DNA of 64,000 bases from the NCBI RefSeq assembly GCF_000499845.2, contig NC_023756.2, positions 39,122,579 through 39,186,578 of the forward strand. Reading direction: 5' to 3'. Origin of the DNA: Phaseolus vulgaris (taxonomy: Eukaryota > Streptophyta > Magnoliopsida > Fabales > Fabaceae). Every line of letters starts with the position of its first letter. Position 1 is the first letter of the stretch. Below the pieces are notes generated by a model that saw nothing but the letters and a program-made list of their open reading frames with translations, had not been told where the DNA came from and searched no databases. The translations under genes and the position numbers were made by a program. Positions 12,201 through 22,716 of the stretch are shown one piece after another.

Positions 12201-13891
12201 ATGCACTTGTTAGGGCTTTGTTTACTTGGCAACACTATCTTTTTCCCAAAGAGTTTGTGATACATAGTGATCATGAATCTCTTAAATATTTGAAAAGCCA
12301 AAACAAACTTAACAAGAGGCATGCTAAGTGGGTGGAATTCATTGAGCAATTTCCTTATGTGATCAAACACAAGCAAGGCAAAATAAATATTGTGGCGGAT
12401 GCTCTTTCTAGAAGATACACCTTGCTAAATCTTTTAACCTCTCAATATCTTGGTTTTGATCACATTAAGGAACTTTATCATGATGACCTTGATTTTTCTC
12501 CCATATATCAAGAGTGTCTTAAAGGAGGACACAAAGACTTTTTTATTCAAGATGGCTTTCTTTTTAAAGGAAAACGTCTTTGTGTTCCCCAAAGCTCTAT
12601 TAGATTATCTCTTGTTAGAGAAACTCATGAGGGGGGTTTAATGGGACATTTTGGGGTTGCTAAAACTTTGGATGTGTTGCATGAACATTTCTTTTGGCCT
12701 CATATGCATAAACATGTTCATAGTTTGTGTGATAAATGCATAGCTTGCTGCAAAGCTAAGTCTAAAATGCATCCCCATGGTCTTTATACTCCTCTTCCTA
12801 TCCCTTCAATGCCTTGGGTAGATATATCTATGGATTTCATCTTAGGCTTACCCAAGACATCAAAGGGAAAGGACTCCATTTTTGTGGTAGTGGATCGTTT
12901 TTCAAAGATGGCTCACTTTATTCCTTGCCACAAAGTGGATGATGCATGCCACATTGCAAACCTCTTCTTCCAAGAAGTGGTTCGCTTGCATGGGATTCCT
13001 AGGTCTATAGTGTCCGATAGAGATCCTAAGTTCTTGAGTCACTTTTGGAAGACCTTGTGGGGCAAGCTTGGAACTAAGCTTTTATTTTCTACCACTTGCC
13101 ACCCACAAACTGATGGTCAAACCGAGGTGGTGAATAGAACTTTGGGACAACTATTAAGATGCTTTATTTCGGGGAATCCTAGAGTGTGGGAGAATTTACT
13201 ACCCCATGTTGAGTTTGCATATAACCGAGTAGTAAATTCTACCACCTCCCATTCTCCTTTTGAGGTGGTCTATGGGTTTAATCCCCTAACACCTCTTGAT
13301 CTTCTTCCTATTCCCCTTCTTGAAGATGTCTTGTGCAAAGATGGGGATGAAAAGGCTTCTTTTGTGAAAACTTTGCATAAAGACATCAAGAAGAGAATTG
13401 AGAAGAAGGTTGGCAAGTATGCTGAACTTGCCAATAAAAGGAGAAAAGCATTGTTGTTTGATGAGGGCGATTGGGTTTGGCTTCACTTAAGGAAGGATCG
13501 TTTTCCTACTCAAAGGAAGTCCAAACTAATGCCTCGAGGGGATGGACCTTTCCAAGTCCTCAAGAGGATTAATGACAATGCTTATGAGTTAGATATGCCT
13601 GATACATTCTTAGGTAGTCATACTTTTAATGTCAGCGATCTAACTCCTTTTTCTGTAGGTCTCCAGAATTCGTGGTCGAATTCTCTCCAACTCGGGGAGT
13701 ATGATGGAGATCAAGCTCAAGAGGACATGGAGGCCAATCATCAAGCTCAAGAAGAGGTGGAGGCACAAATGGAGGACGCCCATGGAGGTCAAAGTCCACC
13801 TCAAAGGATTACAAGAAGCATGTTCAAAGCTTTGGGAGCTAGAGGACATTTATTTTCTCTTTTTGTAGTTTCTTTAGTTGAAGGTGCTTAG
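9263..13891 (+). CDS. Gag-Pol polyprotein of the intact gypsy element
   Basis: This is one frame of 1,542 residues. The N-terminal gag has a short coiled-coil start and a retrotransposon gag core at about residues 115-290 ([18 protein letters not shown]). A CCHC zinc knuckle is at 336-349 ([14 protein letters not shown]). The aspartic protease has DGGS at 432-435. RT spans about 640-850, with the catalytic YFDD at 792-795. RNase H begins near D941 ([12 protein letters not shown]). The integrase has an HHCC zinc site from H1122 and the triad D1191, D1252 and E1288, with the last two 35 residues apart as expected. A GPF-type C-terminal module lies near 1,427-1,445. All catalytic residues I can locate are present. 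The last 62 codons lie inside the 3' LTR. The product would be cleaved by its own protease and act in virus-like particles. The start chosen is the first ATG of the frame, directly before conserved gag sequence. Confidence 0.93.
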   Translation: MAGFSSDASYKQNSPSKASILGELHEAQRTIRRLEEKMLKMEVQQARPSPSIHDGHHSHRPSSRASSNDVGREDEHRRRRPPPQVHGQRHHHQGERIHYGNGFYHDAKSKLPSVKLPCFNGSSDPNVYLDWEAKCEQIFEIHEIQDEHKLKLATLEFSDYAMKWWHGIVKDIIYHKGPPVDSWNSLKDHMRARFVPPHFRKDLMLRLQRFQQGTLNVDEYYKELETLVLKIELEESEEAMVARFVSGLRKDIQDIVELQEYSSLGSLVHLAMKVEAQLAKKNSFKNASNDGYYSKSWRNKTSFSKHPSKDSSFKPKESKPSTSRPKSPTRTSNTKCFKCMGYGHIAANCPSKRSMYMHEGIVVSEHDSDSPKHSLHSHASSEEESECPLEGDLLVVRRLLGQVSQPFDESQRENIFHTRCLIQNNICSLIVDGGSCANVASTRVVDKLGLPTISHTKPYKLQWLSEVGEIIVNKQVLIHFSIGKYKDEVLCDVVPMEATHVLLGRPWQFDRKVLHDGFTNKLSFEFHGHKVTLKSLSPREVHEDQVIMKKKRESEKDKKDKSSKPTLLVSRREIEREIVAHHPLFLAIPRTLRVESLVDSSHCLENLVEEFQDVFQDPPNGLPPLRGIEHQIDLIPGSSLPNRLAYRTNPSETKEIRQQVEALIEKGWVQDSMSPCAMPIILVPKKDGTWRMCSDCRAINNITIKYRHPIPRLDDLLDELHGSKIFSKIDLKSGYNQIRIKPGDEWKTAFKTNFGLYEWLVMPFGLTNAPSTFMRLMHHVLRPFIGKFVVVYFDDILIYSLSLNDHRLHVRQVLETLRKEHLYANLAKCMFALDHIEFLGFVVSCKGVHVDKTKVVAIQNWPTPKSLNEVRSFHGLASFYRRFVPNFGTIAAPLNDIVKKDVVFHWGEAQQNAFDTLKEKLTNAPILALPNFTKTFEIECDASSIGIGAVLLQEGHPIAYFSEKLKGSHLNYSTYDKELYALVRALFTWQHYLFPKEFVIHSDHESLKYLKSQNKLNKRHAKWVEFIEQFPYVIKHKQGKINIVADALSRRYTLLNLLTSQYLGFDHIKELYHDDLDFSPIYQECLKGGHKDFFIQDGFLFKGKRLCVPQSSIRLSLVRETHEGGLMGHFGVAKTLDVLHEHFFWPHMHKHVHSLCDKCIACCKAKSKMHPHGLYTPLPIPSMPWVDISMDFILGLPKTSKGKDSIFVVVDRFSKMAHFIPCHKVDDACHIANLFFQEVVRLHGIPRSIVSDRDPKFLSHFWKTLWGKLGTKLLFSTTCHPQTDGQTEVVNRTLGQLLRCFISGNPRVWENLLPHVEFAYNRVVNSTTSHSPFEVVYGFNPLTPLDLLPIPLLEDVLCKDGDEKASFVKTLHKDIKKRIEKKVGKYAELANKRRKALLFDEGDWVWLHLRKDRFPTQRKSKLMPRGDGPFQVLKRINDNAYELDMPDTFLGSHTFNVSDLTPFSVGLQNSWSNSLQLGEYDGDQAQEDMEANHQAQEEVEAQMEDAHGGQSPPQRITRSMFKALGARGHLFSLFVVSLVEGA
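13690..13701 (+). promoter_or_regulatory. Polypurine tract of the gypsy element
   Basis: The G/A-rich run containing CTCGGGGAGTA directly abuts the 3' LTR start at 13,702. It lies inside the pol coding sequence. It would prime plus-strand DNA synthesis. Confidence 0.7.
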
Positions 13892-14696
13892 AGGGAAACT
13901 TTAGAAACCTCTTTTGTTATAGCATCTTTTAGGCTTTAGTTAGGAGCTTTAGGGGGGTGTGTTAGTAGATAGGTGTAGAAGTAGAATAGGAGGTGCCAAA
14001 GTGAAGGAAGGAGTCACACCTTCCTCATGGCTTGAAATAGGCGCCGGTTTTAGCTAGCTTTGGGAGGGAAATTTGAATTGTTTTAGCTTGCATTTTCAGC
14101 ACCTTAGGCTATAAATAGAGGTGCTCTCTTTGTAAAATTCAGATTGGAATTAATCTAAGAAAACTCTACTCAAATTTTGAGTGACCTTTGGAGAGCTTTT
14201 GGAGCCTTCTTCTCTAGTCTTATCTTGATGGATCATTGGAGTCCTCAAGTGGTGGCATCACTCTCATCTAGGAGCATTCCACACTTCTAGTGGCGAGATC
14301 ATCCAACATTCTTCCATCTTCATGAGCACTCTCTTCTCCTTCCTTTCTTCTTTTTCAATTGTTCATGTTGCCTTGTGTTCTTGAGTTGTTTTGGTTCGGT
14401 TTTTCCATTTTCCAGCACCTATGTTCTGTTTTTGTTTTTAATTTCTATTTGGTTCGGTTCATATGTTTACTTGCTTAATTCTGTTCAGTCATTCCAAGTT
14501 TTAATTCTCTTTGATGATTCAATTTGACAATATTTGGTTCATCCAAATGAGTTTGGGATTTGGTACTAGTAATTGGTGAGTTCTTGTCTTAGAACAATGA
14601 TCCAACTCTAAGAAAAGTGCCTCTATATTTTCCAGCTCAAGTTGATTCCTAAAAATGTCAAGAATCTTGTTCTATATGGCTATTGGAATCACATCA
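13702..14696 (+). repeat. 3' LTR of the intact gypsy element
   Basis: It is 995 bp, paired with 6,913-7,907. Differences seen are single substitutions in the second half (for example CGGCATC versus TGGCATC, and TTCGGTC versus TTCAGTC), about five in all. The first 190 bp encode the end of pol. The ACACT duplication follows directly. Confidence 0.95.
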
Positions 14697-14701
14697 ACAC
14701 T
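14697..14701. repeat. Target-site duplication ACACT, right copy
   Basis: It is identical to 6,908-6,912. Rejoining at this site restores continuous Tat-element sequence (protease to RT linker). Confidence 0.95.
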
Positions 14702-15886
14702 GCCCCGATCTTATTCAGCGAGGGTCGTCCTAAGAGTAGATTATAGGATGGGGGAGTGTTCACTACAATGTACTTGATGGTAATGGTGCTTGCATTTTCT
14801 CCATCGGCAAAGGTCATCTAGAGCTCTACGTAGCCCCACACTTCCACTTGTCCCCCATTGAATCCCACCAGGGTTCCATTAAAAGATTTGAGTTGGTCCT
14901 TGGGGATCTGTAAGCCTTTGAAAGTGCTTAGGAACATCATGTTCGCCGAGCTTCCTTGCTCAACTAACACTCGATGTACATTTCATCCCATTGTTACTAT
15001 GGTGATTATGATAGGATCATCTTCATGAAGGTGGACATCTGCTTTGTCAGTGCTTGAAAAGGGAATTGCTGGCCGGGACACCGACTTAAGCTTTAGAGCC
15101 TCATAGATCAACTAGCCACGAGAGCAACGTTTCCGGCTTGCAGTCGTGCTCATTTCCATTGTTTGTACATATTGCTTGAGGTGGTCTGTCTCAACTAACC
15201 CCACCAGCTAGTAGATCAAGGTCTGACATTTTTCCGTGTCATGCCCTCGTGCCTGGTGGAACATGCACCAGGTAGACCAGTTGTAGCCCAAAACGCGGTC
15301 AGTCTTCCTGGGGTATTCTAGTCCAGCGGAGACATCGACATCCTCGAACAGGCGTCTCAGTGGAATGGTGAAGACTGGTATGGTCGTAGTGACCAAGGAT
15401 GAGACGTGTCCTTTCTTTCTGCGCCACATAAGGTACGTACCTTTTCTCCGTAGTTTGCTGGTTATCGTCTCAGCCGCTATCGATTGGGCTTTCTGAGAGA
15501 GCTCCTTGTACCGCGCCTCGCCTTGGTGCTCATTTGTCTTCTTGTGTCGGATAGCTTCTTCAGTCGCTATGTTGATTGAAACACGTTCTTAGACTTCCGT
15601 TACTGAACGGGTTCGCCAACAAACCTTTCACGAACGCGTCTACCACCATCTCGTCTCTTGGGTTCTGAAAGCACACTAATATTTTACAAAAGCGGTTAAG
15701 GTACTCCTTTAGTGACTCGCCCGTCTTCTGCCTAACATCAAAGAGGTCAACCATCCGAGGTGGCTTGACCACGTTGGCCACGAACTGCGCTCCAAACAGT
15801 TGGGAGAATTCCCGAAACAAGTTGATGGTTTTGTCCAGGATGCAACTGGACGATTTTAAAGCCATCTCGGTGAAAGTCCCTTGCAA
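14702..15886 (-). pseudogene. Tat-lineage gag C-terminus and protease, broken
   Basis: On the minus strand, gag sequence (15,886-15,560; LFDVRQKTGESLKEYLNRFC) is followed by a zinc-finger-like segment near 15,270-15,210 (CMFHQARGHDTEKC) and then a retroviral-type aspartic protease near 14,990-14,702 (VHRVLVEQGSSANMMF, later FNGTLVGFNGG). The catalytic Asp expected before the small-residue motif is Glu here, so the protease should be inactive even apart from the stops. Several frameshifts and stops occur. On its left it joins the RT part at 6,907 once the gypsy insertion is removed. On its right it joins gag at 17,034 once the solo LTR is removed. Confidence 0.7.
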
Positions 15887-15891
15887 CATCT
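15887..15891. repeat. Target-site duplication CATCT, left copy (solo LTR)
   Basis: CATCT directly precedes the TGTTGAAG start of the solo LTR. The same 5 bp follow it at 17,029-17,033. Confidence 0.9.
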
Positions 15892-17028
15892 TGTTGAAGA
15901 AGATGCTTTTATGTCTCCAAATCCTAGTAGAAAGCTTGAAGACCTTGTTGTTGTTGTGTGTGTGTCTAGTTGTTTGAAACTTGTTAATTCACTCCTTAAG
16001 TTGATCCAAACTCAATTGAATCTTTAACATTTTGAAAAGATGGATTTTCTAAAAGGAAGTGAAATTTCAACAGGTTGAAATTTCGAATCAATAGGTAGTT
16101 TTGACACTTAATGGATTTTAAAGCTTTGTCTTTGCCTTTGTCGTCAAACAAATTTTAACAGGTTAAAATTTTGAAACAACAGGTTATTTGACACTTAGTG
16201 ATTTTTGAATGCTGTCAAATAACATTCAATCAGTTATTTTGAAAATCAACTGACTGTTTTGCTGAAAACCTTAACAAAATGTTGTTAGGTGGTTTTTCTG
16301 TTTTAAATGATTCCAACTGCTTTTGGGCTTTTGTTGTAACTGTTTTAACCATTTTGATTGAAAGATAAAAAGGTGGTTTTACGCTCCTATGCATTAACTA
16401 AGTAAAAGAGATCAATCAAAGACAGTTTTCAAAGAGCTTTTGGATCATCTCAAGTGTGGAATAGAATTGGGTCTTGTATTCTGATCTTTGATCTTGTGAT
16501 TTGCCCAGGTGTTTTCTATTCCCTTCCTTCTTAATAATTGTATTTCTATATTGGTGTTGCCAAGAAGTGTTGTGTGTTCTTGAGGGGATCAAGATCAACA
16601 TTCTTGGAATGGTGTGTGGTTGCAAAGAGGGTGAGTGCACTTTGTGGGATTCAAAGTCACCTCTTTGTGGTTGTGTAAGTTGTAATCTGTAATTGATTAC
16701 ATAGTGAATTCTCAGTGGTTTTTGAGGACTGGATGTAGCTCAGTTGATGAGTGAACCAGTATAAACATTCTGTGTGAATCTCTCTATCCTTACACTCTTT
16801 AAATTGCTTTAAATCTGTTTTGATAAAACTGCTAATAAAAACAATCGGTTATTTCGTAAAAACAATAGGTTGAATTTCAGCATCAAGCTTAAAATCAGTT
16901 TCATATTTGGTTGGACAGTTTTTCCATTGATTCATTATTCATAGTCTTTCACTCTACCTTCAATACTTTCAAAAATCTTTCAAAAACAATTCATCCCCCT
17001 CTCTTGTTTTAGCCCCATAATTCTAACA
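15892..17028 (+). repeat. Solo LTR of the Sirevirus-like copia family
   Basis: This 1,137-bp unit starts TGTTGAA and ends TCTAACA. Its length, ends and internal landmarks match the LTRs at 17,406-18,548 and 22,717-23,858 (shared segments such as TACTGGTTCACTC-like and ATCGGTTATTT-like blocks). It is on the plus strand, opposite to the neighbouring element. There is no internal element sequence, and a perfect CATCT duplication flanks it. It is therefore a solo LTR left by recombination between the two LTRs of a full copy that had inserted in the Tat gag gene. Confidence 0.88.
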
Positions 17029-17033
17029 CATCT
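17029..17033. repeat. Target-site duplication CATCT, right copy
   Basis: It matches 15,887-15,891 and marks the right edge of the solo LTR. Confidence 0.9.
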
Positions 17034-17400
17034 TGCATCCGATGGCGTCTGAGCCTCTTGAGATCAACATCTGGGCTTGAAAAGCCTTGAAGTGGGTCTC
17101 GAGGTCTTCGATGCCCGAGAAAGTGGGCCTTTTGGGCATCATGAAATGTGGGGGAATAGGTTCCTCCATGATGGCTCAGGAAAACGGTCGAGCGTTCGCC
17201 TGCCATCTTCTTCCAGACTGGTCGGCAGGTCCCGCTCGTGACTGTCTTCGGAACGTGCTCCTTAGATCCTCATTCACCTTTTGTAACTCTTTGTGTGCTC
17301 TTATGGCATCCTCCATGAATCCCTTAACCATTGCTGCTCGACATAGGATTATTCGCAAAGATGTTCCTGCTCCGCTCAAAATTCCTAAGCCTGCATCCTC
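17034..17400 (-). pseudogene. Tat-lineage gag, middle fragment between two insertions
   Basis: On the minus strand this stretch encodes, across changing frames, a basic helical segment (MEDAIRAHKELQKVNEDL) and then a Pro-rich IPPHFMMPKRPTF-like block, the usual lead-in to the Tat gag core. It is bounded by the ATTTT duplication of the copia element on the right and the CATCT duplication of the solo LTR on the left. It therefore connects the gag N-terminus at 24,071-23,864 with the gag core at 15,886. Confidence 0.65.
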
Positions 17401-17405
17401 ATTTT
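17401..17405. repeat. Target-site duplication ATTTT, left copy (pol-less copia element)
   Basis: ATTTT directly precedes TGTTAGAAAAG at 17,406. The same 5 bp recur at 23,859-23,863. Confidence 0.92.
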
Positions 17406-18548
17406 TGTTAGAAAAGATGACTTTAAACTAGAGGGGGGCTGAATTGTTTAAAGAGGGTTTTCGCAAACTTTTCAAAACTAGAATGAATTTATCTCAGGAA
17501 CCAATTGATTCAGCAATTCAGTTAGCCAAAACAGCAAGCAAAAGCTGTAGTACCAGAAAAAAAAATCGGTTGTTTCGTAGAAACAATCGGTTGTTTATAC
17601 CAGCAAACAACAAATAAACTAAATTTAAAGAGTTAGAGATAGAGAGATTGTACACAGTTGTTTTTACTGGTTCACTCCAAACCAGAGCTACATCCAATAT
17701 TCTCAGAAACCCTGAGGAAATCCACTAAGCAATCACCACTTGATCACTTACACAACAACCAAGAGAATGACTTTGAACACCTCAAGAAACACACTCTCCT
17801 TGGCCAACACTAAGATTGCTGATCTTGAACACCTCAAGAACTCACAACCAATCTCAGCAAACACAGAAATGAATTGTTCAACAGAGTACAAGGATTACAC
17901 TTGTTACAGAAGATAATCTGAAATCAATACAAGCAGAATCCTATTCCAACACTTTGATCAATCACAAACTCTTAGCAATCTCAACACTTTGAAAAAAAAA
18001 AAACTCTTTTGGAAAAACTTTGTTAAAGATTCTTAATTGTCAAATCTGTTTTTCTGAATTTATTCAAAGATGTAGTTTGTTATCAAATCTTAACAAACTC
18101 TTAAATTGCATTAAAAGATTGGTTAAAGCATTTAATGACTTGAGCGTAAGCAGTTAAAAGATTTAAAGCTCAGTGAAAGAGAAAACAATTTTTTTGTTAT
18201 GGTCCCAAAACAAACAATCGGTTGTTTCCTCGAATCAATCGGTTGTTTTGGTACTTTAACAGTTCAACCATTCAAAACAGTTTTCAATCTTTTTCTCAAA
18301 ACACCTAAGTATAAACAATCGGTTGTTTCGACAAAACAATCAGTTGTTTTAACTTAGTTTGAAAACATTTTACTTTCACAAAGATTGAGAATGCTAATGC
18401 TTTAGATTTAATCACAGGATGGATTACAACATATAAACTACCCCAGAATAAAGCTTAAACCAGCACAGCAACATCAAGCATAGCAGAGGCTTCAACATCC
18501 TTCAAAGGATTTGGATTCTTCAAAACATGAACACCACTTGGTTCAACA
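17406..18548 (-). repeat. 3' LTR of the pol-less copia element
   Basis: It is 1,143 bp. On the plus strand it starts TGTTAGAAAAG and ends GGTTCAACA. It is paired with 22,717-23,858. It contains several palindromes of the AACAATCGGTTGTT type, at about 17,575, 17,582-17,597, 18,212-18,227 and 18,313-18,350. Confidence 0.92.
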
Positions 18549-18562
18549 ATCTCCCCCTATTT
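18549..18562 (-). promoter_or_regulatory. Polypurine tract of the pol-less copia element
   Basis: The plus-strand ATCTCCCCCTATTT reads AAATAGGGGGAGAT on the minus strand, directly before the 3' LTR. The same tract precedes the LTRs at about 1,815 (plus strand) and at 56,914 (minus strand). A second copy of the motif lies near 18,771-18,785; multiple purine tracts are a known Sirevirus trait. Confidence 0.8.
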
Positions 18563-18941
18563 GATGAAGACAAATCCCTGATGCTTGTGTTGTACCTGAT
18601 TAAATCTGAAGCAGTTCCTGCAATAGAACTTTGAGCAAAACATTGAACTTCTGATATTTTGTTAGCATACAGATAAATAGTTAAAGTTCAAAACACCTAA
18701 TATCAGAAACATATTACATAACCTAAACTGTTTTATCACTGAAAACTGAAACTTAAAACCCAGCATATATCTCCCCCTATTTGTCTTCACAAATAGACAA
18801 AGATAAGAGATAAAACAAGATATTGTTTTTATTACATCAAAATTAAAGCAGAAACAGCAGAAGGAAGGAAATTTTAAAAAAAACCAGAAATATCAGCCAA
18901 AAACAATCGATTGGTTATCGAAACAATCGGTTGTTTTTCCT

Positions 18942-20144
18942 TCATTCTTCTTCATCAGCAAACTGAAGATCAAAGATTTGATTCTGAACAGCTTCAATCT
19001 GTTCATCCAGAGTCATAAACCTTGCATCCATGTTGTCAAACCTGGTGTCAATCCTTTGGAAATTACTAACACAAAGATCATGGAGGCTCTTTTGATTTTC
19101 AGCAAAGCTATCAAGCCTATTCACCATGAGTCTTTCAAAAGGCGACATGGTTTGCATCCTTTCTCCTTGATGTCCATCATCAACACTTGGTCCAGCATCT
19201 TGAAAATCTTCAGGTGGATCTTCATGTTGAACATCCATATCAGCAGGTTCATCTTGTTCAAGATTAGCAGCACCACTAGATGAGGCACCATGATCACCAT
19301 CCTTGCTTATCCATTTTCCACCTACTTTTGTTAAACTCATCTTGCTGAGTGATCCATTGTTCAACTCTTGAGTTGACTTGACCAGCTCAGAAGTTTCATC
19401 TTCAAGATTAACTTCAAAATAGAGTAGAAATTTAGATATCAAAACAACATATGGATAATGATAATCACCTAACCTCATGCCTTTTTGCATGTGTTCTTTG
19501 ATTATATGAATCCAATTGATCTTGATTTTCTTGGTGATGCAGAAGATATAAATCAAATCTTCTTTAGTTAGCACAGAATGATTACTCCCCCTTGGAGTTA
19601 GAATCCAAGTTACAATGAGAGCAAGCAATCTCTCATCAAGTTTCAAACCTCCAACCGAGCATGTACTAACTTGAGCATGATTATTCTTCAAGCAACTTTT
19701 GTAGAATTGGATTTTGTTAAAATCCTCCACCACACCAAGGTTTCCCTTGTTGATTCTCAGACCAGGGAACTTAAGTCCAGCAACACCAGTCCATACTTCA
19801 TGAGTTATCTCCATTTCTACACCTTTCACATGAGAAACTAGATTGTTTCCCTCAAACTTCAAGTTTGTATAGAACACCCTCACCAAATCTGGATAAATGT
19901 TTCCCTTCATCTCCAGGAACTTTCTGAGAGATTGATCCTTGAGTAGCCTTCTCACATTATCAAGCTTTTGACTTTTCAGCCAATCAAAGCATACAACCTT
20001 GGGGTTGTTTATCTTCTTGATACTTGTTTCATACCTATACTTCTCAATGAGATCATTGTCTCCAGAAAACCAGCCTTCTAGCCTTCCTCCAGACCTTACA
20101 GCCCTAGTTTTGACTCTCTTTGAGGTGGGAGGAGTTGATTCCAT
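18942..20144 (-). CDS. 3' ORF protein of the Sirevirus-like element (putative plant transposon protein), intact
   Basis: It is 400 residues without interruption. I chose the ATG at 20,144 rather than one 30 bases upstream because the homologous copies at 208 and 58,472 start at the same place (MES/MGS-TPP-SKR). The basic N-terminus is followed by a globular part with the 'putative plant transposon protein' signature (LVRVFYTNLK, VKGVEMEITHEVW, VTWILTPRGSNHSVLT; residues about 50-260). An acidic low-complexity linker (about 290-330) and a C-terminal predicted coiled coil (about 340-395) follow. Its role is unknown to me; in Sireviruses an extra ORF lies here, sometimes called envelope-like. 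No signal peptide or membrane segment is evident. It is the only uninterrupted gene in this element. Confidence 0.8.
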   Translation of the reverse strand: MESTPPTSKRVKTRAVRSGGRLEGWFSGDNDLIEKYRYETSIKKINNPKVVCFDWLKSQKLDNVRRLLKDQSLRKFLEMKGNIYPDLVRVFYTNLKFEGNNLVSHVKGVEMEITHEVWTGVAGLKFPGLRINKGNLGVVEDFNKIQFYKSCLKNNHAQVSTCSVGGLKLDERLLALIVTWILTPRGSNHSVLTKEDLIYIFCITKKIKINWIHIIKEHMQKGMRLGDYHYPYVVLISKFLLYFEVNLEDETSELVKSTQELNNGSLSKMSLTKVGGKWISKDGDHGASSSGAANLEQDEPADMDVQHEDPPEDFQDAGPSVDDGHQGERMQTMSPFERLMVNRLDSFAENQKSLHDLCVSNFQRIDTRFDNMDARFMTLDEQIEAVQNQIFDLQFADEEE

Positions 20145-20935
20145 GACAGCAGAGACAAAAACAGGGGAGAGCACTCTTCACAGATTTTTGCAAGAGATGT
20201 TGCAAGAGATATTGCAAGAGATGTTGCAATTGGTTGTTCTTGTGGAAGATATCTGCAGCAGATTTTATAGCAGTAAGAGAATCAATATGAATTTAATTTC
20301 ATTAATGGGTACCTGGTTTTCAGAGAGTGAGGACTTGACTCTCCTCTGCACAGAAAATGTCAGAAAAAGTTGAAAATCACATGGTCTTCACATGTGATCT
20401 TTGACTAGTCATTAAGGATCTTGAATTTCCAAGATTTTGGAATATATTCCTTTATAACTGTTGTAACTTCTTTCTGAACATAATCAACTTTCAACACAGA
20501 TCCTTTGACCAAGATTCTCTCTTTTAAATTGATCTGCAACGGATAGAAATTCAAAATAGCAATTAAAACAATTTCTTCATAGTGCTGTCAGACTCAAAAC
20601 AATTGGTTGTTTTTCTGTAGCAGTTAGAAACTTGATTTTGAATTTTAACCATGAGCAGAAGCAGTTTAAAGCAGATGACATTGAAAAAAAATTGTTTAAC
20701 CATAAGAAAGAACTTTGAAACAGAAATTGAGAACAAATAAAGGAAAGTCTTATCCTTATGTTGATTCTTCAATGAGCCATGTGCTTTTTGATCAAGAAGC
20801 TTCTCTTCACTGTTGAGGTCTTTTGCATAGTATTGATTCAGCTTCAATGACTGCCTTTTTCTTCAACAGCTTGATCGGATGACTCAGTTCTTCTTTTTCT
20901 CTTATTTTTCCTGCATAAACAATTTCAAGTAGCAA
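20145..20935 (-). other. Leader of the 3' ORF and the pol deletion junction
   Basis: The part next to the ORF (20,145-20,380) matches the leader at 1-207, including the repeated TTGCAACATCTC-like blocks. Farther right (20,381-20,935) nothing codes for known pol domains. The junction with the end of gag lies near 20,915-20,935, where about 2.5 kb of pol is present in the relative at 58,530-61,050. Confidence 0.55.
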
Positions 20936-21104
20936 GATTTGGTCCCCTTACAAATTTGGGTCCGTTTGACTTTTCTTTGCAGTTAGAAACATCACATCCC
21001 TTAGGAATCCATTTCATAAAACCTCTTGGAACAGAATATTTTCTAATTTTACAGAACCTAACAGAGTGGCCTTTCTTCATGCAGTAAAAGCATGTAACAA
21101 CCGG

Positions 21105-22656
21105 TTATTTAGTCTTAACAATCGATTGTTTTTCTGATTTTCTTGAAAAACTTTTTGAAAACTTATCTTGCTTGTTCTGTGGATTAAAGCCTAAACCAGC
21201 CTTTCTAAAAACACAGCTTTGAGATGCCATGACATTCTCAAAGTTTGATTTCCCCTTTGAAAGCTTGTCCATAGTTTCAACAAGATAGTGAACATTTTTC
21301 TCAAGATTTTCACAATTTGTGCAAATGAGAGTATCACACTTGAAAGAGGCATTTTTGAAATGATTTTCCAATTTTTCAGAATCACTTTTTTCTTTTTCCA
21401 GATCCTTTTCAAGTGATTTAACTTTCTTTTCAAGCCAACTGTTAAGATCTTTCAATCGGTTGTTTGAAAGAACCAATCTATTAGCTTCATCATGTGTTTC
21501 TTGAAAAGCTTCAAGTAATTCACTATAATTTTGTTCATTTAAGGAAGCACATGAACTTACCTCACTTGAGCTGCAAGATTCATCATCTTTTTCAGCTACC
21601 AAACATATGTTTGCTTTTTCATCTTCACTTGATGAAGAACTTGATGATGACACCTCATTTTCATCCCAAGCTATGTAGGCTCTTTTTGTCTTGCCTTTCT
21701 TCTCCTTGTAACTAGTCTTTTTCTCTTTGCTCTTGTTTGGACAATCTGCCTTTATATGACCTTGCTCACCACAACCAAAAACAAGTATAGTTATTTGAAT
21801 TGAATTCATCGAGTTTCTTGTTTCCATACCTATCCTTGTTGTTGTCTTTGTTGCGGTTTCTCTTTAGGAATTTGCTGAATTTTCTTGACAGCAAGCTAAG
21901 GTTTTCCTCATCACTATCATCACTAGAATCTTGCTTTCCCTTGTGTTTGGATGCTTTCAAGGCTATGCTCCTTGTGTGCTTATCTTCACTCTCTTGAACA
22001 TTGAGTCTATTCATCTCTAGCTCATGTTCCCTAAGCTTTCCAAACAAAGAAGCAACACTTAATGATGTTAGATCTTTAGATTCGGAAATAATAGTTACCT
22101 TTGGTTGCCATGCTCTATCAAGACATTTCAAGATCTTGATGTTCAACTCTTCTTTATCAAAGGTCTTGTCTAGGCTCATAAGGTGATTGATGATGTGCGT
22201 AAACCTTTTCTGCACCTCAGCAATTGTTTCTCCTTTAAGCATTCTAAACATCTCATACTCTTGGATTAGAGCATGCTTTCTAGCTCTTTTCACCTCATTT
22301 GTTCCTTCATGAGTGACTTCCAAAGTGTCCCACATTTCTTTTGATGATTTGCATTGCGAGACCCTGAAAAACTCATCAGAATTTAAAGCAAAGGTTATAA
22401 TAATTTTGGCAATGCAATCGAATTTGGCCTTTTTGCTTTCTGCATCAGTCCATTGAGACCATGGCTTCTCAATGACAAATCCATCCTTTTCAAACTTTGG
22501 GATAAAAGGACCATTTTCAATTGCATCCCAAATTCCTTTGTCAAGAGATTCCATAAATATTTTCATTCTTACTTTCCAAAACTGGTAGTTCAAACCACAA
22601 AACAAAGGTGGTCTGTTAATTGAAGCACCTTCCCCAAAAGGTAGTCTATCAGCCAT
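21105..22656 (-). pseudogene. Gag of the Sirevirus-like element, one frameshift in the zinc knuckle
   Basis: The first frame (22,656-21,766) starts MADRLPFGEGASINRPPLF and holds the UBN2-type copia gag core (YQFWKVRMKIFMESLD, YEMFRMLKGETIAEVQKRF). The second frame (to 21,105) continues with a CCHC knuckle (GCGEQGHIKADC), an acidic serine-rich linker and a coiled-coil stretch. The frames are separated by one extra base in a run of five A on the plus strand at 21,777-21,781. With four, the CFGCGEQGHIKADC knuckle would be continuous. After the stop at 21,105 a second CCHC-like knuckle (CFYCMKKGHSVRFC) can still be read to about 21,060. Two knuckles and a long C-terminal extension fit Sirevirus gag. 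Gag would form the particle and bind RNA. Confidence 0.75.
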
Positions 22657-22697
22657 TTAAAAAGATTTTTAGGATCAACTTGAATAACTTTCAAGAA

Positions 22698-22716
22698 CCA
22701 AGCTCTTGATGCCAAT
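22698..22716 (-). promoter_or_regulatory. Primer-binding site of the pol-less copia element
   Basis: On the minus strand, directly after the LTR end, the sequence ATTGGCATCAAGAGCTTGG resembles the initiator-Met site TGGTATCAGAGC with one substitution and one inserted base. This is its typical form in this group. Confidence 0.7.

Larger units (their letters stand above)
6913..14696 (+). mobile_element. Intact, young Ty3/gypsy element (chromovirus/CRM-like), 7,784 bp
   Basis: It has two 995-bp LTRs (6,913-7,907 and 13,702-14,696), both starting TG and ending CA, with perfect ACACT target duplications. The primer-binding site starts two bases after the left LTR and resembles the 3' end of initiator Met tRNA. 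A G-rich tract precedes the right LTR. One uninterrupted gag-pol reading frame of 1,542 codons fills the interior. I count about five mismatches between the LTRs, roughly 99.5% identity. RT motifs such as [19 protein letters not shown], and a pol end that reads into the 3' LTR, point to the CRM group of chromoviruses. A clear chromodomain is not visible, so the lineage is tentative. All parts needed for autonomous transposition appear present. Confidence 0.9.

Noticed and set aside
18942..20144. Calling the 3' ORF an envelope gene
   Set aside because: No signal peptide, membrane segment or glycosylation-rich region is evident. Position alone does not support the name.
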